This document shows positions 55,522-64,000 of a stretch of 64,000 bases of DNA, piece by piece (within the stretch, counting starts at the first letter, position 1; every line of letters starts with the position of its first letter). The stretch is taken from positions 30,900,932 to 30,964,931 of the forward strand of contig NC_087064.1 of the NCBI RefSeq assembly GCF_963678635.1. Direction: 5' to 3'. The notes below the pieces were generated by a model. That model had not been told where the DNA came from. It did not search any database and saw nothing but the letters and a program-made list of their open reading frames with translations. The stretch comes from Symsagittifera roscoffensis (taxonomy: Eukaryota > Xenacoelomorpha > Acoela > Convolutidae). The position numbers and the translations under genes were made by a program.

Positions 55522-57935
55522 AGACACTGTTGATTCGCAGTGAATCTAAATTGCGTGAAACAATTCATACCGAATCCCACGACTGTTAAGTTATGACAAG
55601 ACTGGTATATAGTCGTGGTGAATCTGATTGTTTTCATAGGGGCTCTTTCATACGCACTCTCTTTTCCTGTAAGTTTGGTCCTGTAAAAAATGTTGTCGTA
55701 TCATTAATTTGCCCACAGCTGTTTTGAAACAGTTATTTGAGTATGCATGATCGAAAGTTTGGTTAATAGATTTTCAGAATTGGTAACGCGTTGAAAACAG
55801 TGTGTTAAAATTGGGAAGCCGACAATACTGTTCTAATCAAGTCAGGATCCTGAATAATTCGACTGCCTATTAAAACGTCTGAAAAGAGTTACTAAAATTT
55901 GTTTTTCAAAATACAAAAAGTTGCTCGTATAGCAGATAAAAACGCTGAACTTTTTGACTGGCCAATTCTGTGTTTTAACTTCAAGTCCAATTAAAAGGTT
56001 TTTTGGTTGAATTTTGACAGAAAAAAATGAATGCAGAATTGGTGATTCTACTGTTTTACATGCTATAGTAATCTGAGATATATAAAATGCTATAAAATCT
56101 TCGTCAAGATTGATTCGTCATTAAGTTGAGTAGTACAGCAAACAAAGGATCGAGTTCAAAATAGTTAATTCTTCGAAGATATCGTCCCTCCTATGACAGA
56201 AAATAAAAATTGACAAACTCGGCGAAAGCCCGCCTCCCCCCAAAATCGGAACCGAGGAAGCTAATCTTATGAAATTCAGAGGAGCGATACTAGAGATGAT
56301 TTGATCCAGGCATACGAAAAACGGGACTTCTCAGACCTTTGGGGGGCAAGTGATAACGGTCCCCGGAAGTGTAAACGGCTCTATCAGAACTCCGAAACTA
56401 GCAGACGTATTGGGCTCAGTTTTTAGTGTGTTCTAGGCCTAGTTGAGGGAAGCTTAATTTTGAAACCCCACGCCGCAAGGACCCCCACTTCCGGTTTTAT
56501 GTCCTAAGTAAACAAACCCAACCCTAACTTACGGAAGTCGTTTCTCGGCCTCCAATGATCACAAGGAGCTGAAACTTGAAGGGATGAAAAATAGTGGCAA
56601 GATACATCTTGTGGTATAATTTGAACCAAATCCGGCGGTTGGACCGGATGCTATTAGCACTTGAAAAAATACCCCTTTAAACGGGAAATAGGCAATTGAC
56701 GCAAAACTTATGAACGATGGTATAATGATTTTAACGCAGCAATCGACAAATAATGCAAACCCCGAAAAAAGACCCCTTGTGAGTGAAAACCCTCAGGCTT
56801 CTTCTTGTTGATAGCCTTTTTCCGGAAAAAGTGATAATGGACATTCGAAATGGGATAACTAGTGAAGTAATAATGGGATATGGATAGAACTTGGTAGTTA
56901 GGACCCCCATAGTTTTCTGATTCTAAATATAGAAGTTTGACACGGGGGACCCCAGGGTGAACTTAAGTTGATCTTTAAGCGTTGTGACCCCAAAATTGCA
57001 TAGAAAACCCGATTTTAACACCGGAAGGTGGTGTATTCCCCAGCCCAACCATCTGGAGATATGAACCGGTCACCTTGTTAAAAATTGGGAAAAATTGTGT
57101 TTGGGAAATAGAGCAGAAAATGATAGCAATATAGTTTTAAATTGCAATCTTGGAGAAGTAGAGTTCATTCAAAGTGGACTTGGTAAATATTGGGCTCAGG
57201 GGGAATTTACTTGGCTCCTCGGAGGTGACTCTTTAGTTAGTTTTTACCCCTAATAGACAAACTACGTTCGCTAATAGCAAGAAGGTCGGTATTGGAATAG
57301 AGTACAGATCGAAACTTTAGATGCTATGAGTACGGATGATTTAGCTATCCATGAAAAGGGTCTACCCCTACCCTTGGTCGGAACGTTAACGGAATAATTA
57401 AAATAAAGACATTGAGAGGGTCACTGAGTAAACATAGTATGGTTTGGAGGTTGAGTTGAACTCGAGGGCTGAAGTTACTGAGGTCAGGAATTAGTTGATT
57501 AGAATCGTTTGACATTTGTTTGCTTGTTCAAATTGTGACAGCCACCGCATACCGGGTATCTAATAAGGTTGAAAAGATTCTAAAAGAAACCGAAGATGGC
57601 ACTTGGCAGAGTTTACAGGGGGAGGGATATAGTCTTAAAACATGTGCGGACAGTTGATTTAAGCGGATGTTAGGACTGATAGGAAATGGCGTGACTTAAT
57701 CTAAGACTAAGTGTAAAAAAAGATAAGGAGCTGGAGGTTACCGGGGAGCCTGTAAGAGGCAGAACAGTTGTTAGCTACTATTAAGAGTAGTTGGTTCTCA
57801 GTCAGAGAAGAGAGCAATTGATACTGATAGAGAGATAGAGTATAGTTGGTTCTCAGATAGTTAGAGAGAACAATTATTGCTTGCGAATCGAGTAGTCGTT
57901 TCTCGGAGTAGGAGAATAATTATAGCAGAAACAGT
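55522..57935. other. Unclassified GC-richer segment
   Basis: From about 56200 the base composition rises and purine-rich runs appear (GGGGGGCAAGTGATAACGG, GGGACCCCAGGGTGAACTT), unlike any other part of the window. A short reading 'VTATAYRVSNKVEKILKETE' (57540-57600) is open for about 38 codons. Near the end three degenerate ~60-bp units contain TAGTTGGTTCTCAG (57790, 57843) and TAGTCGTTTCTCGG. It abuts the left end of satellite element copy 2. Possibly the untranslated part of another retroelement. Confidence 0.4.
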
Positions 57936-59535
57936 AGTAGTATAGATATACGACACTGGGATCGGGGGGGGTGATCCCTACAGGGATCATTGGGTATAGA
58001 TTCCTAATGATCCCTATGTAAATATTTATACCTAATGATCCCTATGTAAAATACTTATACCTAATGATCCCTATGTAAAATATTTATACCTAATGATCCC
58101 TATGTAAAAATTTTTCCAAAAAATTTTTTCATCCAAAAATTCCCAAAAAAAATTTTTTTCAAATTTTTTTTTCAAAATTTTTTTTTCAATTTTTTTTTAA
58201 ATTTTTTTTTCAAACTTTTTTTGCAGTTTTTTTTTCAAATTTTTTTTCCCATTTCTTTACTTAATGATCCCTATGTAAAATTTTTATACCTAATGATCCC
58301 TATGTAAAAAATTTATACCTAATGATCCCTATGTAAAAAATTTATACCTAATGATCCCTATGTAAAAAATTTATACCTAATGATCCCTATGTAAAATTTT
58401 TATACCTAATGATCTCTATGTAAATATCTATACCTAATGATCCCTATGTAAAACAATTATACCTAATGATCCCTATGTAAAATATTTATACCTAATGATC
58501 CCTATGTAAAATATTTATACCTAATGATCCCTATGTAAAAAATTTATACCTAATGATCCCTATGTAAATTTTTTTATATCTAATGATCCCTATGTAAAAT
58601 ATTTATACCTAATGATCCCTATGTAAAATATATATACCTAATGATCCCTATGTAAAATATTTATACCTAATGATCCCTATGTAAAATATTTATACCTAAT
58701 GATCCCTATGTAAAAAAATCATACCTAATGATCCCTATGTAAAATATTTATACCTAATGATCACTATGTAAAATATTTATACCTAATGATCCCTATGTAA
58801 AAAAATCATACCTAATGATCCCTATGTAAAATATTTATACCTAATGATCCCTATGTAAAATTTTTATACCTAATGATCCCTATGTAAAAAATTTATACAT
58901 AATGATCCCTATGTAAAAAATTTATACCTAATGATCCCTATGTAAATTATTTATACCTAATGATCCCTATGTGAAATTTTTATACCTAATAATCCCTATG
59001 TAAAAAATTTATACCTAATGATCCCTATGTAAAATAATTATACCTAATGATCCCTATGTAAAATAGTTATACCTAATGATCCCTATGTAAAAAAATTATA
59101 CCTAATGATCCCTATGTAAAATTTTTATACCTAATGATTCCTATGTAAAATTTTTATACCTAATAATCTCTATGTAAAAAATTTATACCTAATGATCCCT
59201 ATGTAAAAAATTTATACAGAAAGATCCCTATGTAAAAAATTTATACCTAATGATCCCTATGTAAAATATTTATACCTAATGATCCCTATGTAAAAAAGTT
59301 ATACCTAATGATCCCTATGTAAAATTTTTATACCTAATGATCCCTATGTAAAATATTTATAATCATTTACCCAAAGTTTAATTTTCATAGCTTAACCAAA
59401 TATTTTCAAATCACGTGTAACCAATGATCTCTATGTTTAATCAATGATCCCAATGTACATCTAAAGATCCCTAGTTGAAGTTTATGACAATTTGGTGTAA
59501 CTAATGGTCCCTATGCGTAAACAATCGCTCATTTA
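57936..59535 (+). repeat. Satellite-bearing element, copy 2 (~1.4 kb array)
   Basis: Same left flank (AGTAGTATAGATATACGACA, GATC plus 8 G, hairpin GATCCCTACAGGGATC) and same right flank (to CAATCGCTCATTTA at 59535) as copy 1, with only about 42 units. Array begins with a small deletion (GATT-CCTAATG). The unit core is the same, spacer variants partly different (AAAATCATACC, AACAATTATACC). Confidence 0.9.
58105..58260. repeat. T-rich slippage insert inside satellite copy 2
   Basis: About 155 bases of A/T homopolymer-like runs separated by CAAA or CCC, interrupting the array after AAATTTTTCC. Not present in copy 1. Confidence 0.8.
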
Positions 59536-59747
59536 GCAGCAGCAGCAAAACTTATGTTTATTATACTTTCGAAACGTTGCACTCGGTATTTACTACCATT
59601 TATTCTCAGCAGGAAATACTCTTGCATAGTTTGTAACGCAAATTTGTATTTGCATGTAACTGATACAAATGCATGTACCCAAAAAAAAGTTTGGTTCAAT
59701 TTGGGCAAAGATAATACTTAGACAACATGTATTCTTTTTTTTCACAG

Positions 59748-59871
59748 TCGGCTTGAAAACTGTCAGGGCAAATTACACTGTTATGTATGTGGTGGTATTG
59801 CACATAACAAGAAACTAGAATGTTTTCGAGCTAATCGTTTTCTTAGCCTACAAAATTCACCAATTACTTGA
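59748..59871 (+). CDS. Terminal exon with Cys/His cluster
   Basis: A strong acceptor (TTTTTTTTCACAG at 59735-59747) leads into a 40-residue frame ending at TGA 59871. It contains 'NCQGKLHCYVCGGIAHNKK' and then 'LECFRANRFL'. C-x2-C-x4-H-x5-C is close to a CCHC zinc knuckle but has one extra residue; a degenerate nuclear-receptor-type finger is another possibility. The upstream exon was not found; a CAGCAGCAGC tract lies at 59536. Partial gene. Confidence 0.45.
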
Positions 59872-60074
59872 AAAACTGATTATATATTAAACAACTTGAA
59901 ATTTTTCATATAGTTGCTGTGCATGTCTGATTTTGAATTTCTCTTTTGGTCAACGAAAGTTTTTGTTATCGTCGAAAAAATTTCTAGATCATTCTAGAAT
60001 TCTTTCTGGCTATTTTCGTCTCAGCTGAAAAATCATTGGAAAATTTTGTAATCTTTTGAAAAGTAACTCTCAAA

Positions 60075-60518
60075 ATGAGCTGCAGAAATCCCAACGTTGA
60101 CGGTTGTATGGCTAATGATACCCAAAGTTATACAGAAACTTTTTCAAATGAGAACTCGAATGATTCAGGTTACTGGCCAGACTATCAAGAGACTGCAAAA
60201 ATTTACGGAAAAAACGATTACCCATCAGAATCTTTGTCCAATTCATGCTACGCAGATCGTCAAAAAGTGAGTGTTTTTTTTTCAAAAATGAGTGGAGTTT
60301 AAACCAATTTCAGTGTAACATTAAACCAAATTATATGCAAGTCTCATTTTTTTCCCAATTTTATTGTGTTTTAGTGTGAAGAATACGCAAAAATGTACGA
60401 GCCTAAAATTATATCTAAAGAATCAATTCATCTTTTCACTCCCAAATTCTTTCTGGTCGACTACACCAAAATCAAGATTGCCGCAAAGGAGAAAACAAAT
60501 CTCCCAGCACGCCTGTGA
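60075..60518 (+). CDS. Two-exon hypothetical protein, 111 aa
   Basis: Exon 1 (60075-60266, 64 codons) starts with ATG and ends at AAAAA|GTGAGT. Intron 108 bases ends TGTGTTTTAG. Exon 2 (60375-60518, 47 codons plus TGA) is in phase 0. The N-terminal half is polar and Asn/Ser/Tyr-rich ('MSCRNPNVDGCMANDTQSYT', 'NENSNDSGYWPDYQETAKIY'), the C-terminal half more basic ('CEEYAKMYEPKIISKESIHL', 'DYTKIKIAAKEKTNLPARL'). No signal peptide, membrane span or known domain. Splice sites and phase agree and there are no stops, so it looks like a genuine small nematode-type gene. It lies inside the large inverted-repeat interval and could be cargo. Confidence 0.65.
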
Positions 60519-61261
60519 AAAAACTAGAAATGTCTTTGGCTAGAAAATTGTTTTTAAACAAATTACTAACAAATACTTGAGTTCAAATTTCAGAATCCAT
60601 TTTTATGAGTAGGAATTAGTTTAGAAATTTTTTCAGTTTACCAAAGTATTTATCAATTAATAAATGCTTTTTGTATTCAAATTTCATATTAACAGATCAA
60701 CAGAAAAATCACACAAGAGAAAAAAATATTAAGCAATTAATGTATACTAAATGATTACAATTTTAACGGTTTAGAAATTGAGCAATCATTTTTTTCGGTA
60801 CTACAGGTTATTATCTAAAAATACATTCAATTTTTATAAGCATCTCAGTAGATCTATAAATACATTTAATTTTTATAAGCATCTCAGTAGATCTATCTAA
60901 ATATAAAAATCATGTATATGTAAAAACTGAAAAGTTTTTTTCATAAATTTATCGGTTTTGAGGAAATTCCATTTCAAGTTGCTCACAATACAAATAAGTA
61001 ATAGAATTTTTAGTTTGTTAAAAAACTGATGTATTATCCAGTTTGATTATTGTACAGATACTCTACATAGTAGAATTTTCGAGATTTTCCTAACGAGTCT
61101 GGAGCCATAGCTAGGTTGAGTTGTAACTACTCTCCTAACTATTGTTGTATTACTGAAGATATATACACATCTAAAAACAATAATCAAAACATATTTACTC
61201 ACACGTATCAGACACAGCGTCGCCTAAGCTCATTTTTTTCTCAGCAAATAGCCAAAGCCCG
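60519..61261. other. AT-rich, with a 39-bp tandem duplication
   Basis: Two 39-bp copies (60821-60898) of ATACATTYAATTTTTATAAG with CATCTCAGTAGATCT. A 61-codon frame at 61116-61301 opens after a TTG with 'SCNYSPNYCCITEDIY', faintly like the start of the 60075 protein ('SCRNPNVDGC'). Possible duplicated exon; weak. Confidence 0.4.
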
Positions 61262-61840
61262 CAATTTTACATCAGGTTTAATTGTAAAGATTTCAAATTG
61301 AAATTTTTTGAATTTGTGTAACTTTATCTATATCAAATCAGAAATTTTTGTTGAACAAATGGAAATGAAAACCTACATAATAGATTAGCCGCTGAGAACC
61401 AGATATACATGGCTTAAATTTATTTAAAGGTAAGCTTTTATATACAATAGTTAAAAGGATCAAAATTTAGACAAAGAATGATCCTGTACTGTACTGTACA
61501 ATACATACAAAAACTATTTTATTTATAGTTATTGGTATTTAACACAGAAGCACTTTATATCAGGTTGAATTGTAAAGGATTTCACTTTGGCCTTTTTTGA
61601 ATTTGTGCAAATGTTATCTATATCAAATCAGAAATTTATGTTGCACAAATGGAAACGAACACCTACATAACAGATTAGCCGCTGAAGACCAGATATATAT
61701 AGTTCAAATTTGTTTAAAGCCAAACTTTTATGTACAATAGTTAACAGGATCAAAGTTTAGACAAAGCACGATCCTGGATTGTACTGAACAATACATATAA
61801 AGGCTATTTTATTCATAATTCTTGGTATTTAACACAGAAG
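61262..61840 (+). repeat. Tandem ~290-bp duplication
   Basis: Landmarks ATCAGGTT, TATCAAATCAGAAATTT, AACACAGAAG recur with an offset of 288-290 (61331/61621, 61541/61831). Copies differ at perhaps one in ten positions. Non-coding. Confidence 0.9.
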
Positions 61841-62175
61841 CAACGCGCCTGCAAACAAGCATTTGATTCATTTCGTTTTTTATCTTATCCCGTTTAACTC
61901 AAATATTTACGCTCCGTTATTTCATGGTAGTGAATTTTAAAGTTCTTGTAAAAATTTTGATTGATTCCCCTTATGAACGCATGATTTTTATAAAAAACTT
62001 GTCACGGAGATTTTCTAGCCATCATAAGACAACAATTGAAACCAAACAATCATGATTGGATCAGTATAGATCATCCAGTTGTTCCAATTAAACTCCTAAA
62101 TCATTTAAAATTTGGTTTGAAAGCGTATCAGAGAAGAATTGACTTTTTACTAACTGAAATTATTTTCTGATTCAG

Positions 62176-62408
62176 CGGGTACAGCCAAACTAATGGTAAT
62201 CGAAGGGGTGGATTTACTCGTCTCTCTGTGACAATTGCTGTTCAAGTGGTTTTGTGAGTGCGTTCCTCCATCGGATAATGAATTTGGATCTCTCCAGGAA
62301 ATTCAGAGGCTAGAGTCGGCCTGGGGAGTGGAGTCACCAACTCCGCCTCCTATTACCTCATTTGCAGATACTTCGACTCCTGTTACTTCGCCTCCAGTAA
62401 GTCCTTGA
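62176..62408 (+). CDS. Candidate exon(s) of a partial gene
   Basis: A strong acceptor TTTTCTGATTCAG ends at 62175. One frame starts 'GYSQTNGNRRGGFTRLSVTI' and meets a GTGAGT donor at 62254. A different frame (62232-62408) reads 'WFCECVPPSDNEFGSLQEIQ', 'RLESAWGVESPTPPPITSFA' and 'STPVTSPP' up to a perfect GTAAGT donor at 62397. The Pro/Thr/Ser-rich region looks like protein, not chance. Upstream and downstream exons were not resolved. 'GTISATLGAYLKDFEVSFAF' at ~62490 may be a later exon. Unknown function. Confidence 0.4.
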
Positions 62409-62812
62409 TGTAGTGAGCGGACACCCGAAAACAGATGAGGAGAAACTTCAACTGCACCCAGAGAGAAAAAAATTGACAATAGTGGAACAATCTCTGCTAC
62501 ACTTGGAGCCTATTTGAAAGACTTTGAAGTCTCTTTTGCATTTTGGACTGGTTCGTTGTGACAGCTGAGTTGCAGTTTATTATCTGGTTTCATAACTTTT
62601 TGTGATTATTGGAAATTTCAAACAGCAAAAATTTTCAAATTCTTGATAAAAAACAAAAAGCAAAACAATGAACAAAATTAATCTTTACAAAGTTATCCAC
62701 AATTTGCAACTTATGAGTCATTTATGGATAGTTCAAAAAACAGAATTAACAAAGAAACCAAAATTATATTCTTCTAGAAAAAAGCTTATTTTGAAAAACG
62801 GCTCAAAATATG

Positions 62813-64000
62813 CCTCGCAAACAAGACGTTTTACGGTCTTAATGCTCTAGTACAAAATGAATAACTAGTTCAGAGGAGCATATATGCAGCATGTATTACA
62901 CACGTCGCATATAAATTGATTCAGTGATTTTTTTTTCTAGAATTACTTGAAAAATCGGGAATCAAAATTAGAATGATTCAAGTTAACGTTATAATTTATT
63001 TTTTGATACACTTCTAAACAGTCAAACTTACATGATAAAAACTTCTGTACATGAGCATATGCACAAAAACACAAGTAAAATTCATGCTCAAACACACACA
63101 CATGTGCTTTAATATGCATAATTTCTAGTGCTATACTTTACATCCTTCTTGACAACTCAGTTACAGAAACATTTCAGAGTTTAAACATAAGCTAATTTTC
63201 AACAAGCAGCTATAAGTTTCAAGTTGTTTTATTAAGCATAATAGACGAATTACCGTTTAAAACACACAGACAACAATCTAATTACTTAAAAACAAACAAA
63301 TACACAGACATAGCATAAAAAATAGGTTGTGAAAGTACTTAATGGAGGAACAGATATATAAACTCTACACAATTATACACAGCTAGACAAATGTACGTTT
63401 AAAGTACTCATTACAAGTGTTGTTCATGTAAAGTATCTTGTGAATTACTCTTTATGGCTTCAACTAAATGCTTCAAAAAAGAAAAGAGTCTGGTTTTTGG
63501 TTGTAATTTTAGCTGTATATGGTAATTGAGCGTCTAAAAGGGTTTGTTTGAACATATAAATGAATGAGAACTTATACAGAAGAATAAATAAGCCTACATA
63601 AAAATATTATCAAATATGTAAATGAAATCGCAGTAATTACAAATACATATATATATACGCATACGCACATCACATAATTTCAAACACATAACTATATACA
63701 TATACAGGAACAAGTAATTACACACAAATGAGTTATCTGGACTGTGTTGTTCATTTACAGTTTCTAGAAAAGTTTTCACAAATTTCTAAACAATGTTTGA
63801 TGTTTAAGCGAATAACAAAAAAACAACCTTGAAATTTTTTTGGATACAAACATAATTAAAAACCTGTTTAAGTACTTTTCACAACTATTCAACCACATAC
63901 AAATACACAAACATACATACAAAGCTAACCCAACAAATAATTATACAATGTGTCTTATACAATATTGGTGCTAAAATAATTTTTGATGGAACCCTGCGTC
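62813..64000 (-). repeat. Long inverted repeat, right arm (truncated by window)
   Basis: Reverse complement of 25108-26300. Inner edge is CCTCGCAAACAAGACGTTTT; the outer edge lies beyond the window. It differs from the left arm by scattered substitutions and a few single-base indels (for example 63484-63490, 63715-63725), so the arms are not identical. Confidence 0.85.

Noticed and set aside
62668-62850. 60-codon plus-strand ORF reaching into the right arm
   Set aside because: Low complexity, Lys/Asn-rich, and no conservation expected; it starts in non-repeat and ends in repeat sequence.

Overview
The window looks like a repeat-dominated stretch of a nematode genome (best guess Rhabditina/Caenorhabditis-like). 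Supporting signs are a strongly AT-rich base composition, short introns with TTTCAG/TTTTAG-type acceptors, a Tc1-type CAGTGCTG terminal repeat flanked by TA, a nematode-style C2H2 gene, and Maverick/Polinton, CR1/Jockey-like LINE and Ty3/Gypsy remnants. No bacterial-type gene or operon is present. Almost everything coding is transposon- or virus-derived and broken. Only a few short host-like genes look intact. All family calls were made by reading translations by eye, without database searches.

Layout. (1) 1-6.3 kb: a foldback-like DNA element with 235-bp terminal inverted repeats (1-235 / 5016-5250), overlapped by a second inverted repeat pair (236-515 / 6040-6315). Both are studded with CTGATTGG motifs. 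The interior holds decayed minus-strand exons and a 30-bp minisatellite. (2) 6.49-6.94 kb: a small two-exon C2H2 zinc-finger gene. (3) 9.3-13.8 kb: short tandem repeats, a dead minus-strand LINE (endonuclease plus start of RT), and the C-terminal tail of another RT. (4) 13.8-18.7 kb: no supported genes. (5) 18.7-24.1 kb: a ~4 kb array of a 28-30 bp satellite with defined flanks, followed by ~1.1 kb of polypurine GA/GATA microsatellite. (6) 25.1-26.3 kb: one arm of a >1.19 kb inverted repeat whose partner is at 62.8-64.0 kb, followed by a 200-bp assembly gap.

The 36.5 kb between those arms is the most interesting part. It holds a degraded Maverick/Polinton (virus-like DNA transposon) whose genes have been tandemly amplified. 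An integrase/capsid/protease module is repeated with an exact 4,772-bp period (26.5-38.3 kb, two full and two partial copies). A protein-primed DNA polymerase B module is duplicated with a ~3.0-kb period (38.5-44.5 kb). Downstream are a truncated lysosomal palmitoyl-thioesterase-like gene (45.4-45.9 kb, a possible captured host gene), a Tc1-type hairpin MITE (46.2-46.9 kb), a Gypsy LTR retrotransposon whose RT-RNaseH-integrase block is itself duplicated (47.2-55.5 kb), an unclassified GC-richer segment (55.5-57.9 kb), a second copy of the satellite-bearing element (57.9-59.5 kb), and a few short gene-like exons (59.7-62.4 kb). One reading is a giant Polinton with >1 kb terminal repeats that accumulated cargo and nested insertions and then decayed. 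The alternatives are a segmental inverted duplication or an assembly artefact at the gap.

In an intact Polinton the genes would act together: integrase for insertion, PolB for replication, adenain-like protease plus major and minor capsid proteins for particle formation. Here every one carries stops, frameshifts or deletions, so none should be functional.
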